64,000 nt of DNA from a virus: positions 1-64,000 of the IMG/VR virus record IMGVR_UViG_3300012582_000194. One strand, given 5' to 3'. The notes below the pieces were generated by a model that was given only the letters and a program-made list of their open reading frames with translations, searched no databases and had not been told where the DNA came from. Both the position numbers and the translations under genes were made by a program. This document shows positions 52,348-62,700 of the stretch, one piece after another (the stretch's first letter is position 1; each line of letters starts with the position of its first letter).

Positions 52348-53412
52348 TTATTTTTTCTCAAAATGTAATATTATAAATTTCATATTTTTATCAGAATATC
52401 CATCCATAATTCTTTTACTTTTAAACTCATAACCATCAATGTTTTGCATTATTTTAATAGCATTATGGAGTTTAAACTCAATTTCTGGATCATTACTCGT
52501 AAATTCTACAACAATCTCATATTCATTAACTGTAGCTCTACCAAAACCAAATTCATTAAATTTTACAGGTTCTAAATTAATATCACAATTCTTTAAAATT
52601 TCACTTATTTTACCACAAATTTCTTTTTTATATTCTTCTTCTTTCTTGTCCGATGGTTCATGTAATTCTTTTCTTCTTTTTTTCCAAAATACATCATACT
52701 CGGATTCAGTCATATTAGAAAGCATTTTTCTAATTTCTTGTTCATTATCACCTAATCTTAAATCAAATGTTAGTAATCTACCATCTTTACCTTTAACTTC
52801 GATATGTTTAATTATAGGCTTAATACCTTTTTCTATATTTTTTATACTCATAGAATTCTTATATTTAGATGATTTTAAATCAGGATATTGAATATTAAAT
52901 TCTTCTATAAAATAATCAAATAATTGATTTGCTATATCTGATGAAATATTATATTTATCTACTTTTTCGTTAAATCGTTGTTTTTGTGTACCATCCAAAT
53001 TTTCAAAATTCTTTATATCATTAACTGTAACATTTGTTAATTTAATTCTTGATGTATTAAAAGCCTTTTCTAACTCATTTTTTTTAAGAACAATAAAAAA
53101 TGGAATATTATCTATTATAACTCTTCTATCACCATGTTCAATATTACTTGAAAATACATCTCTTTTAATTGGGTGATACTTTCCAAAAACGTAATTTATT
53201 GTATAATTTTTACCGATAGTGAGATTATTCAATGATATATTAGTCCCGCCCCTATCAACAATTTTGATTTTTTTTAAGTCACTACCATACTTTTCAAAGT
53301 CATTTGAAATATCATGAAAAAGTTGCACAGCTTTTTCATCATTTTCTTTTCTTTCAGGACTTAATCTAGCTAAATTTCCCCAAAATCCTTCATATGTTTT
53401 TAAATATTTCAT
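52348..53412 (-). CDS. Unknown protein with capsid-targeting-like N-terminus (354 aa)
   Basis: The start at 53412 (MKYLKTYEGFWGN) is favoured over a longer frame from 53439 that would overlap the upstream gene, because this N-terminus matches the 'MKxxxxF' form of phage internal proteins. The body is charged, mixed alpha/beta, with KKRRKELHEPSDKKEEEYKK as a strongly helical stretch. No known domain. It lies 2 bases after the upstream gene's stop. Confidence 0.5.
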   Translation of the reverse strand: MKYLKTYEGFWGNLARLSPERKENDEKAVQLFHDISNDFEKYGSDLKKIKIVDRGGTNISLNNLTIGKNYTINYVFGKYHPIKRDVFSSNIEHGDRRVIIDNIPFFIVLKKNELEKAFNTSRIKLTNVTVNDIKNFENLDGTQKQRFNEKVDKYNISSDIANQLFDYFIEEFNIQYPDLKSSKYKNSMSIKNIEKGIKPIIKHIEVKGKDGRLLTFDLRLGDNEQEIRKMLSNMTESEYDVFWKKRRKELHEPSDKKEEEYKKEICGKISEILKNCDINLEPVKFNEFGFGRATVNEYEIVVEFTSNDPEIEFKLHNAIKIMQNIDGYEFKSKRIMDGYSDKNMKFIILHFEKK

Positions 53413-53414
53413 AA

Positions 53415-53642
53415 TTATCGTTTTATTTTTAATATCCAAGACTTTTTCTCTTTAGTAAGAACATATATTTGCTCTTTAATTTTAATTCCAGAATCTAATA
53501 AGTTAGAAAGGATCTTATTTGTAAAATCTTCTAAAAGGTAAATTTCCTCCATATATTCCATTAACTTAATTTCATACTCCTCTTCGTTAAGAAATATCAA
53601 ATCATATAATAATTTCTGTTCCTTGGTTAATTCATTACTCAT
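53415..53642 (-). CDS. Small acidic helical protein, 75 aa
   Basis: 75 aa, acidic N-terminal two thirds (LIFLNEEEYEIKLMEYMEEIY), basic end. It starts opposite the PhoH gene and is coupled to the downstream gene. No family recognised. Confidence 0.45.
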   Translation of the reverse strand: MSNELTKEQKLLYDLIFLNEEEYEIKLMEYMEEIYLLEDFTNKILSNLLDSGIKIKEQIYVLTKEKKSWILKIKR

Positions 53643-53744
53643 TTTAATAAAAGATTTTTATCAACTTTATACAAGATCATGATATATATTAATAATATTA
53701 TATGTTTTATTATTATTATTATTTTGTGGAATAGTATATTTATA

Positions 53745-53752
53745 GATATATA
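53745..53752 (+). promoter_or_regulatory. Late-type GATATATA box
   Basis: GATATATA, 21 bases before the PhoH ATG at 53774. Confidence 0.45.
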
Positions 53753-53773
53753 ATTAAAAAAAGTAATTGATAT

Positions 53774-54577
53774 ATGTCAAAGAAAGCTTCTACAAAAAGA
53801 ACTACTAGAACATCATCTAGAAAAACTAATAAAATGGAAATGGAAATGGAAATGATGGAAGATATTAGAATTAATACTAATAAAAAATCACAAGACTTGA
53901 CTTATAATCTAAATACAAAATTTAAAAATGTTAAACAAAAAGAATTATACAATGCTATATTAGATAATAGAATTATTTTTGTAAAAGGTAGTGCTGGAAC
54001 AGGTAAAACTTTTGTTGCTTTGTTTGCAGCATTAAACTGTTTAAAAACTAAATCTTTTAATATAAAGAAGATTATATTAACAAAACCATATTTACAAGTT
54101 GGTAATAATAATAATAGTACTGGTTATTTGAAAGGTACTCTGGAGGAAAAGATTCAACCATATTTTACTTCATTTTATAGTAATTTAAATAAATTAATTG
54201 GTGGCACGTGGACAAATAGTTTAAAAGAAGCTGGATTTATAGAAGATAAACTTTTAAATTTTGTTAGAGGTGAAACTTTTGGTGAGCACGATTCTAATGG
54301 TAATCCATTAGGTTGTGTAGCTATATTAGATGAAGGTCAAAATACCACAGTTAGTGAAATGAAGACGTATATTTCAAGAATGGGAGAAGATACTAAACTT
54401 ATAATTTTGGGTGATTCTGACCAAATTGATATTAAGCTTGGTAGAAATGAAATTAGTGGCTTAGATGATGCATTTGAAAGATTTAAAGATATAGATGGTA
54501 TAGCATTTATAGAATTTAATGAAGAAGATATTGTAAGAGATAAATTTTTAATTGAAATAATGAAAAGATATAAATAA
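53774..54577 (+). CDS. phoH: PhoH-like ATPase
   Basis: 267 aa. After a basic 20-residue tail, the PhoH P-loop domain has VKGSAGTGKTF (Walker A, about 70-80), an ILTKPYLQVG segment, GYLKGTLEEKIQPY, CVAILDEGQNT (Walker B) and KLIILGDSDQID. PhoH proteins are RNA-linked helicase/nuclease-like ATPases common in large phages, of unsettled role in infection. The order of motifs is complete. It starts a two-gene operon with an unknown gene 2 bases downstream. Confidence 0.92.
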   Translation: MSKKASTKRTTRTSSRKTNKMEMEMEMMEDIRINTNKKSQDLTYNLNTKFKNVKQKELYNAILDNRIIFVKGSAGTGKTFVALFAALNCLKTKSFNIKKIILTKPYLQVGNNNNSTGYLKGTLEEKIQPYFTSFYSNLNKLIGGTWTNSLKEAGFIEDKLLNFVRGETFGEHDSNGNPLGCVAILDEGQNTTVSEMKTYISRMGEDTKLIILGDSDQIDIKLGRNEISGLDDAFERFKDIDGIAFIEFNEEDIVRDKFLIEIMKRYK

Positions 54578-54579
54578 TT

Positions 54580-55041
54580 ATGAGACCAGTAAGAATTAAT
54601 TTAACAGAAATAACAGAAGATAAATTTTTATATATGATGTTAAAATATTTTCCATCAGTAGAAGAATCACACGTTGATTGGATAAAACAGTTTTATATGG
54701 AAATGTCTGAAAGATATTTCCAAGTAATATTAGATTTGGATTCTGGTGAAGTAATTCAAGCTTTTTTACCAGATGGAACATGGGCTTTGTCTAAGTTTTA
54801 TATTGATTTAGTACCAACACCAGATAAACTTGACGAGAATGGTTTTGAAAAAATAGATGATATGAAATATCTTGATAAAGAATTTAATAATATAAATAAA
54901 TTGAATAAACCTAAGAAAAAAGAAATTGTTATTGATGAAAAGAAAATTGATAAAATATTAGATAAAATTTCTAAAAATGGTAGAGAATCTTTATCTATAC
55001 AAGAAGAACAAATATTAAAATTGTATGCTAAAAAAAAATAA
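54580..55041 (+). CDS. Hypothetical protein with DUF6576-like C-terminus, 153 aa
   Basis: The first 95 residues are an unassigned alpha/beta domain (VQVILDLDSGEVIQAFLPDGTW-like strands). The end, IDKILDKISKNGRESLSIQEEQILK (about 121-145), matches from memory the short C-terminal 'LDKISKxGxxSLSxEE' tail of Bacteroidetes rhomboid and related proteins. This is a host-lineage marker; its function is unknown. It is coupled to PhoH. Confidence 0.6.
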   Translation: MRPVRINLTEITEDKFLYMMLKYFPSVEESHVDWIKQFYMEMSERYFQVILDLDSGEVIQAFLPDGTWALSKFYIDLVPTPDKLDENGFEKIDDMKYLDKEFNNINKLNKPKKKEIVIDEKKIDKILDKISKNGRESLSIQEEQILKLYAKKK

Positions 55042-55042
55042 T

Positions 55043-55072
55043 AAAAAAGGAGTTTAAAAACTCCTTTTTTAT
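55043..55072. terminator. Bidirectional intrinsic terminator
   Basis: GGAGTTT (55049-55055) pairs with AAACTCC (55058-55064), A6 before and T6 after, between convergent genes ending at 55041 and 55089. Confidence 0.85.
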
Positions 55073-55088
55073 TTAACATAGAATGTAT

Positions 55089-56660
55089 TTAATTTAAATT
55101 TATTTTTAATTCTTCATATGGATAATTTCTTTCTCCATAAAATCTTTTCCTTTCAATATAATGTTTATATAAAATATTGGAAGGTGTTTTATCGAATGTG
55201 TCAACTATATCAAAAACATTCGCACATTCTTTATCATCGTGTAACCTTAAAATTCTACCCACACTTTGAATTATTATCTGTTCTGATTTATAAGATTCTA
55301 AAAATATTACATTAGATAATGATTTTATTGATATACCAACTGCCAATATACCAAACGATGCAACTAATATCTTTGGATTACCTGTGGTAATTTCCATCTC
55401 AGTTTTAATATACTTTCTATTTTCTGATTTAACATCACCATCAATATAATGAACATCTATATTTTCTAATTTTTCTCTACATGTATGATAAAATGATGTT
55501 CCATAATCTTTAATATTAAAGAGAACTAGTGTATTTTTAGTTATCTTAGATAAAAGTTTTTCGATAATAAAATTTGTTCTTTTAGCAGACGCTTGTACAT
55601 ATTTTCGTTCAAGTTCAAAACATGCTTTACCATTACCACCTCTTCTAATCAAACTAATATTATCATTGAATTCAGAATCTTGATGATTTAAAATTAATGC
55701 TTTTATTTTTACTGGTGTAATAACACCTTTTTTCATTAATTCATCTGCTCTAACTTCTGATATTTTAGGGCCCATCAAAGATTGAATAGTAAGGTGATCT
55801 ATAGTTTCCTTATTTGGAAATGTGCCACTCATACCAAATCTTATATGCGCAGAGCCGAAAGTATTACCTAAAACTTTAGCAACCATTTTAATATCAGTAG
55901 AATTCCCTGAACCTGATTTATGTGCTTCGTCTCCTGCTATGCCATAAAATTGATTAAACCATTCTTTATCTCTTTTTTCCAAGCTTTGGTATGTTCCTAT
56001 AACAATATTAGCTTCGCCCTCGCTACGTCTTGGTTTATCCGACATTATTTCATCCATTTTAATAATAAGTGGTTCAGTATTTGTATTATCGAAACCGAAG
56101 TTATAATCCAATATATCATCATAGAATTGAGTTACTAAGCTTATATTTGGTACTATTAATAAAAATTTAGCATTTGGATTAATATATTTTATTGTATAAA
56201 AAGCAATTATAGCAAATATTAATGATTTTCCACCACCTGTAGCTACTTCGGTTATACAATATCTATTTTTTAGAATTTTATATGCTGTTTGTATTTGATG
56301 TTCATATGGAGTAAATATTTCACCCTTTCTTGTAATATGATTTTTAAAAAAGTCTTTACAAAAATCTTCAACATTTTCTAATGTGATATTTTTATTAATT
56401 GGGAAATCTTCTTTGTTTTCGATTTCAAATTTCCAACTATTCATTTTACATAAATCAAAACATTCTCTCCAAAGACCTAAATTTATTTGACCATTATTAA
56501 AATGTGATATAGTACCATCCCACACACCTAAACGAAATCGAGGTTGATATTTATAATTTTTTACATGTCTAGTCAAATGTAATTTTAACTGATGATATTC
56601 GGTCCTAGTAGAATCTACAATTATAAGCTTTTCTTTTTCTAAGTCTAATCTAAATTTCAT
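55089..56660 (-). CDS. uvsW: UvsW-like superfamily 2 helicase
   Basis: 523 aa from ATG 56660 (an upstream TTG at 56663 is rejected). The N-terminal UvsW-type accessory domain has FRLGVWDGTISHF, then TPYEHQIQTAYKI (Q-like), TEVATGGGKSLIF (Walker A), IVPNISLVTQF, GDEAHKSG (DEAH box), FGMSGTFP (motif III), LVLFNIKDYGTSF (IV), LVASFGILAVGISIKSL (V) and IIQSVGRILRL (VI). UvsW resolves branched DNA and R-loops in T4, shifting origin-dependent to recombination-dependent replication. All motifs are present. A late-like TATATATT box lies 18 bases upstream. Confidence 0.9.
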   Translation of the reverse strand: MKFRLDLEKEKLIIVDSTRTEYHQLKLHLTRHVKNYKYQPRFRLGVWDGTISHFNNGQINLGLWRECFDLCKMNSWKFEIENKEDFPINKNITLENVEDFCKDFFKNHITRKGEIFTPYEHQIQTAYKILKNRYCITEVATGGGKSLIFAIIAFYTIKYINPNAKFLLIVPNISLVTQFYDDILDYNFGFDNTNTEPLIIKMDEIMSDKPRRSEGEANIVIGTYQSLEKRDKEWFNQFYGIAGDEAHKSGSGNSTDIKMVAKVLGNTFGSAHIRFGMSGTFPNKETIDHLTIQSLMGPKISEVRADELMKKGVITPVKIKALILNHQDSEFNDNISLIRRGGNGKACFELERKYVQASAKRTNFIIEKLLSKITKNTLVLFNIKDYGTSFYHTCREKLENIDVHYIDGDVKSENRKYIKTEMEITTGNPKILVASFGILAVGISIKSLSNVIFLESYKSEQIIIQSVGRILRLHDDKECANVFDIVDTFDKTPSNILYKHYIERKRFYGERNYPYEELKINLN

Positions 56661-56678
56661 CAATTGTCCTATTTTAGG

Positions 56679-56686
56679 TATATATT
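56679..56686 (-). promoter_or_regulatory. Late-type AATATATA box
   Basis: AATATATA on the minus strand, 18 bases before the UvsW ATG at 56660; its spacing is shorter than in the other cases. Confidence 0.35.
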
Positions 56687-56795
56687 ATATACCAAATCAT
56701 TGTTCGGTTTTATAAATTTTGTAGTTATTTCAGTATTTTTATAATATTATTATATTATTTTTAAACTTTTTATAAATGTTAATGTATAATACACA

Positions 56796-57374
56796 ATGAA
56801 AAATATTGTTTTATTCGGATCACCAGGTAGTGGTAAAGGTACACAAAGCCAAATATTAACTAATACTTATGGTTTGGTACATTTTAATATGGGTGAGATT
56901 TTAAGAAAAGAGTATGAAGATGGTACAGAATTAGGAATAGTGGCAGCATCCTATTGGTTAAAAGGAAACTTATCGCCTAATGATATTGTAATAAATATTT
57001 TCGATGCAAACTTAAAAAAATATGATGATAATTGTACAGGATTTATATTTGATGGATTTCCAAGAACAATAGAACAAGCAATATCATTAGATAATCTATT
57101 AGATAAATTTAATACTAAAATACATCATATGATTTTATTAGATGTTAATAATGAATTATTAACAGAGAGATTAATAGAAAGAGGAAAAACATCAAATAGA
57201 CATGATGATAAAGATACTGTTATAATTGAAAAAAGATTACAAGTTTATAGTAAAAATACTTTACCTGTTGCTGAATTTTATAAAGCGCAAAACAAACTCA
57301 ACGTGATAAATGGAGTTGGAACTATCCAAGAAATTGCGGATAGAATATTTACCGTTATCCACCAAACAATTTAA
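56796..57374 (+). CDS. adk: Adenylate kinase
   Basis: 192 aa, the short form without the extended LID domain. The P-loop is LFGSPGSGKGTQ (about 6-17), followed by HFNMGEILRKE, FIFDGFPRTIEQA (about 84-96) and a short LID-like ERLIERGKTSNRHDDKD. It interconverts ATP + AMP and 2 ADP in the cytosol. Together with ndk it supports nucleotide supply during replication. It lies upstream of an FKBP gene, 16 bases apart. Confidence 0.93.
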   Translation: MKNIVLFGSPGSGKGTQSQILTNTYGLVHFNMGEILRKEYEDGTELGIVAASYWLKGNLSPNDIVINIFDANLKKYDDNCTGFIFDGFPRTIEQAISLDNLLDKFNTKIHHMILLDVNNELLTERLIERGKTSNRHDDKDTVIIEKRLQVYSKNTLPVAEFYKAQNKLNVINGVGTIQEIADRIFTVIHQTI

Positions 57375-57390
57375 AAAATAAAATATTAAT

Positions 57391-57990
57391 ATGAGTGAAA
57401 AAATTGAAAATGTAAGCTACAGTTTAGGTGTAAATGTAGGAACTAATCTAAAGAAAGAAGGATTTGGTGAATTAAATATTGAAAAATTTGCTAAGGCAAT
57501 TGAAGATGTTTTTGCTGCAAGAGATTTGGAAATTCCTGTAGAAAAAACGGATGAAATTATCAATACATTCTTTGCAACTTTACAAAAAGAAAAATTTGAA
57601 AACAATGCTAAAGATGGTGTAGATTTTTTAGCTACTAATGCTACAAGAGATGGTGTAACAGTACTTCCAAGTGGATTGCAATACGAAGTTATTACAGAAG
57701 GTAATGGTGCTATTCCAACTGCTGATAATACAGTAACAACACATTATCATGGTACATTGATTGATGGTACAGTATTTGATTCGTCTGTTAATAGAAATGA
57801 ACCTGCAACATTTGCGGTCAATCAGGTTATTAAAGGATGGGTTGAAGTATTACAATTAATGCCTGTTGGTTCTAAATGGAGAATTTTCATTCCATCAGAA
57901 TTAGCTTATGGTGAAAGAGGTGCAGGTAAAGCTATTGCACCACATTCAACATTAATTTTCGAAATTGAATTATTAGAAATTGCTGAGTAA
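57391..57990 (+). CDS. FKBP-type peptidyl-prolyl isomerase, FkpA/Mip-like
   Basis: 199 aa. The N-terminal helical dimer arm (about 5-85, SYSLGVNVGTNLKK-like FKBP_N) is followed by an FKBP domain (about 95-199): VTTHYHGTLIDGTVFDSS, FAVNQVIKGWVEVLQLM, SKWRIFIPSELAYGERGAG and STLIFEIELLEI. No signal peptide, so it should act in the cytoplasm, unlike most FkpA/Mip proteins. It catalyses prolyl cis-trans isomerisation and may chaperone virion proteins. This is bacterial-type cargo in a phage. Confidence 0.92.
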   Translation: MSEKIENVSYSLGVNVGTNLKKEGFGELNIEKFAKAIEDVFAARDLEIPVEKTDEIINTFFATLQKEKFENNAKDGVDFLATNATRDGVTVLPSGLQYEVITEGNGAIPTADNTVTTHYHGTLIDGTVFDSSVNRNEPATFAVNQVIKGWVEVLQLMPVGSKWRIFIPSELAYGERGAGKAIAPHSTLIFEIELLEIAE

Positions 57991-58414
57991 TATAAAAACA
58001 TATTTTAAGTGGCTATGGTTATACTTCTTATTGTGGAAACACTTTAGGAAGTATACTATTTTTTCTATTAAATTTAGAATAGAAAATTATACTGCTAATT
58101 TTACATTTAGATTTAATTTAAAAGATTCTCCGATATTATCTTTTTGGATTCCAAAAGAAGAAGATGCTGTAATATTTTTTCATATAGCATCCTTATTAAA
58201 ATATTCTAATAAAGGATATTATTCTGAAATATACACATTTGGTGATAATTTTACTCCATATGAAGCATTAGAATATCTTGTTAAATTTATACCATTATTT
58301 ATTGAAAATTATAATTCTATACAATCTGATAATCGAGATCAGATGGAAACTAATATAGTTAATTTAGTAAAAAGTATGAATAGGAAAAATATAATAGATT
58401 CTATAATAGAATAG
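57980..58414 (+). CDS. Hypothetical protein, 144 aa, TTG start
   Basis: The start is TTG at 57980, inside the FKBP stop region; no ATG is available until near the end, so translational coupling is likely. The N-terminus has an aromatic, hydrophobic stretch (YFKWLWLYFLLWKHF) that may sit at a membrane; the rest is soluble. No family known. Confidence 0.45.
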   Translation: MLSNIKTYFKWLWLYFLLWKHFRKYTIFSIKFRIENYTANFTFRFNLKDSPILSFWIPKEEDAVIFFHIASLLKYSNKGYYSEIYTFGDNFTPYEALEYLVKFIPLFIENYNSIQSDNRDQMETNIVNLVKSMNRKNIIDSIIE

Positions 58415-58900
58415 TTATTGCAAGTATGTCATAAATCCAAGTTTGTTCTTAACTGCATAGCCTATATTATCACATGCTACACGAGTTTCTCTTAAAAATT
58501 CAACATGTAGTTCGAGCATTTCCATACTTCTTTGTGTTTGTGCTAAATCACGATTTATCATTTCCCTTTGTTGTCTATCAGTAGTTTTCATACCAAACCC
58601 ATGCATATAATATTCAGTTCTATCTGCAAGACATTTATTTAATTTAGTTTTATCTTTAGAAATTTTACTTAAATAATTAGTTATTTCTTCTGTTAATTTT
58701 TGTCTTAGTGACAATGAATTTGCTTGTATATCAAGAAACATTTTAGCATCACTTGATCTTAATGCATCAAATAAAGGGTGTATTTCATTTGACCATTTTT
58801 GTCTTTGTTGATCTAAAAAATCTTGTATTTTATCGTTTGCTCCTAAAACTTTATCGTTCTGTTGATCTACTGAGGGTCTATCTGCTTTTGAATAATCCAT
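58415..58900 (-). CDS. Helical structural-type protein, 161 aa
   Basis: A fully helical, coiled-coil-rich protein (DKIQDFLDQQRQKWSNEIH, RQQREMINRDLAQTQRSMEMLEL). No signal peptide or motif. Its position after the tail genes suits a tail assembly or baseplate assembly factor (inference). Converges on the 57980-58414 gene without a terminator. Confidence 0.5.
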   Translation of the reverse strand: MDYSKADRPSVDQQNDKVLGANDKIQDFLDQQRQKWSNEIHPLFDALRSSDAKMFLDIQANSLSLRQKLTEEITNYLSKISKDKTKLNKCLADRTEYYMHGFGMKTTDRQQREMINRDLAQTQRSMEMLELHVEFLRETRVACDNIGYAVKNKLGFMTYLQ

Positions 58901-58941
58901 ATGATATTATATCTTTTTTTCTTATAAAGTTTAATATACAA

Positions 58942-59697
58942 TTAAGCCTTTTTATATACTATGTTGAAATAATAATCAAATTTAGAATTTAATGACGACT
59001 CAGTAGCTTTATATAATACTGTAGCAGTAGTTTGTGAAGAATTTGTAGTCATTTGAAAGCTAGTTGCCTTAATTTGTTTTTTAAATGCTATAACTCTATT
59101 TTGATACTGCGTAGTATTTTCACCAGCAAGCGGTATAGGTGTTATTAAATCTTCTCTAAATTTATTTTGATATTGTAATGCTATTTCACCATTTTCTTGT
59201 TTAGTTCCTATTTTATAATATCTTACAAATAATTCAATTGTATCAAATTTTATTCTTGGTATAACATTATAGTCTATGTAGTCATAAATACTTCTATCAA
59301 TATCATTAAATCTTGTTTTATCATTTGATATACCTGAAAATGTTTTATTCTTTTTTAGTTGTGCGAATAAATATTGTCTAATACAATTACTTAAATCAAA
59401 TGTAAATTCCCATCGAGTAAATTCAACTTTGTCTTGATCACTTTGATTAGGATAAATTCTAAGGCTATGTGATTCAGATTTTAAATTGAATGTATCTAAT
59501 ATTCTATTTTCACTATCAACACCAAGTCCTTGTGTTTTGTCTATAGATTCGTTCCATATAATATCATTTTCATCAACAGATATAACATCTTCTAATTCAA
59601 GAATTTTAGAAGTAAAAAAAGTTCTTACTTCTTTCATATTATGTGTTCCAGCGACAAGCTCAACAGAAAATTCTTTTGATATAAAATTCTTTTTCAT
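58942..59697 (-). CDS. Tail-type structural protein, 251 aa
   Basis: A mixed protein with FTRWEFTFDLSNCIRQYLFAQLKKN and IPRIKFDTIELFVRYYKIG strands and helices. It is 3 bases downstream of the giant LamG gene, in the same direction, so probably co-expressed with it. From its sequence I cannot place it in the tail. Confidence 0.45.
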   Translation of the reverse strand: MKKNFISKEFSVELVAGTHNMKEVRTFFTSKILELEDVISVDENDIIWNESIDKTQGLGVDSENRILDTFNLKSESHSLRIYPNQSDQDKVEFTRWEFTFDLSNCIRQYLFAQLKKNKTFSGISNDKTRFNDIDRSIYDYIDYNVIPRIKFDTIELFVRYYKIGTKQENGEIALQYQNKFREDLITPIPLAGENTTQYQNRVIAFKKQIKATSFQMTTNSSQTTATVLYKATESSLNSKFDYYFNIVYKKA

Positions 59698-59700
59698 AAA

Positions 59701-62700
59701 TTATTTCCTCCTTTTATTGAATAATGATTTAATTACATCTGCAAATTTAGATGGTGCTTTAGCAATTGTTTGTATAATTTTAGTTGGTTCTACTATTTTA
59801 ACATTTCCTATATATTGAACTGCACTAAATGCTGATGTTTTTCCTTGTTCTATAACTTTTTGAAGCCATGTTTGACTATGATATTGTGCTGTGGGTAATT
59901 TCGTATTAAGTACTAATGTTTGAAGATTAGTAACTGGTTTACTTTTTTTAGCAAGCATAAATTCATTCTTCTTAAATGTAGGCTTCTGTTCAATTACAAT
60001 AGATTCTTTTGTGCTTGGTGGTGGTGGTGTCGATACATAACGCTCATCACTAAATCCTACAATATTGGCATCCGAAACTATCCAATTTAAACTATCTACA
60101 TTCACTTGTATATCAGAAGCAGGGAAGTATGCTGATTCGAAATGGAAGTATGCAACTTCATCTTTTTCATTTTCTTTAAATCCGTCATTTGAAAAAGATG
60201 TTTTTATTCTTGCCCATCTTGACATATCAGCAATCATTTTACCACCCATTAAATCTTTTAAAGTACTTGAACCTTTTCCTTCATCAAATCTATAATATGC
60301 AACAAGTGATTTAAGTGGGTCTAAATATGATTCTGGTCTCAAAATAAATGTATAGTTAGTATTTATTTGTTCACCACTTCTTACATAATTCCAATATCTT
60401 AATTCATCTAAACCACCTTTAAATGTTCTTCTGCCTAATGCTATTGTACTATCTGTTCCAATGAGTAATGACCAACTATTATTAATATCAACATTTAAAT
60501 AATAATCCAATGATGTAAAATTATCTTGAAATTCTCTATAAGCATCGTCTATAGTAATGCCTAATTCTTTTTCTTGTAATTGTTTATCCCAATAATCAAG
60601 TTCTCTATAACCTCTTATAGAATCAAGCCAGTATAACGTTTTATTATCTTGTAAATCGTTTCTTATTTTAGAAGCTAATGTTTGAAAATCAGGGAATTTT
60701 GAAATATTTTCTGATTTAGGGTAGAATCTTTTTCTATTTTCAATAAATAAAGCTACTAATTCTTTTTCTGATGGTTTTGTATAACTTTCGGATAAGAAAT
60801 CATTAATTTTAGCATCTAAAGAACCATCGATGTAAATACTTTTTAATGATGTGAATGTATCCACTACACACGCTACATGATGCCATGCACCATCACTAAT
60901 ATCTGTTGTAGATATTAAATTATGTTTTTCATATTGACCATTTAATTTTCTATGACATGTTCTAAATGCTAATTTATCATCTTTTCCATTTTTACCAATA
61001 ATAAAAGTGAAATTATTAAATGTATTATTAGTCCATGGATCATCGGATGTATCCTCACCTTTATATAAAATAGTTTCGTAATCTTTTGTCCAACCATCAA
61101 TTCTAACCCAAAATTCAATTGTAATGTCAGCCATATATCCAGTTGTTCTTATATCAGCGTTTTTAAGTGAAGTTTTATTATGTTTTTCACTTATAGTACT
61201 TTCGATATTAGCTATAACAGGAATTCCAACTGTTGATAAATGGCTACTTTTAATTTCAATTATGAAGTTATAATATGATCCTGGATTTCTTGATATAATT
61301 TTAAATGATTTAAAGTTTCCTTTAAAAATATTTCCAAATATAGGAGAAGATGTATCAACTTCTATAGCTTCATAATTAGGTGTAATTACATTATTAATTA
61401 ATCCTATAATCTGTGTCATATCTAATGCACTATTATCATCGGGGTGTCTCGAATTTACAATAACTGAAATTTTATCACCATTGTCTGGAACAATATTAAA
61501 TTCTATTGTTTCATTTATAGATTTACTATTAATTAAACTTTCGTGTATATTTGAAATAAGTTGTTGAGGTGATGGAATAGGTATTGGTTGGAAATTTAAA
61601 CCAGGTACAAATAATACTTTACCTAATGGTTGTATATGGGTAGGATTAGTTAACAACTTATTCTTAGCATTTTCTGCTGCTATTTTAGCTTCTAAATCAG
61701 TTAATGCTTTTATATCACTAGGTCTCTTAAAGAACGGATCTCTTCTTAGTTGTTCTTTTAATTGTCTTTCCTTTTCTAATAACTGTAGAATATTACTTTG
61801 TGGTGGTATAAATGGTTTTGGTTCAAAGAAATATTTCTGTTTAATTTTTGTATTAATAACACCTGGTATGAAAGGTAATTTAACTCTTTGTGATATATTT
61901 TTAAATAATCCATTTTTTCTTCTATTAATTTCAGGTTCGAAAGCATGTAATTTTATAGTATTTATATAAGTTTTAGGACTTTTAATATTAGTAAACCACT
62001 TCAATGTCCATTCAGGATTTAAATTAGAATCTCCTAAATTTATTGTTTGTCCAACATATACAATAGAATTCCCATCTAAAATATTTGTCCATCTTTCTGG
62101 TTCAAATGAGAATGGTTCAGTGTGTGAAATTCTTAAATAAGGACCAGTTTTATTTGTTAAATAAGTTCCATTACTACCAGCATCAACAATAAAACCTCTT
62201 GATAATAAATCAGAAGTTGTTTTAGTAATACCACCTATTATAGCCGAAGAAGATTTTATATTACTAACTAATGTTGGGAATGTTGAATATTTTTCTCTTC
62301 CTATCAGACGGAATGGGAATGTATGTACATCACCAACTTCAGTATCTTTTTTAATATAACCACCCCATGTTCCGATTAAATCATTTTCATAAATTATTCC
62401 ACCAGTACCATTTGTTGCACCCACATTAATGTCTAAGAAATTATCAACAACAGAACTCAATTGTAATTTCATAGGATAAATATCTATAGTCCCTGTACCA
62501 TTTACTAATTTGAAATTTATTTTAGCATTTATTATATTACCATATACATAATAATTTTCTAAATTCGAGCCTGATGACCCATTATATGATAATAAATTAT
62601 TACCACTATATGTAAGTGTTGGTGTATATTTATATGTTTTAAATGAATTTGTAGTTGATGTACCATTAGGTGTAATTGTTTGATAATTAGCAGCCAAAAT

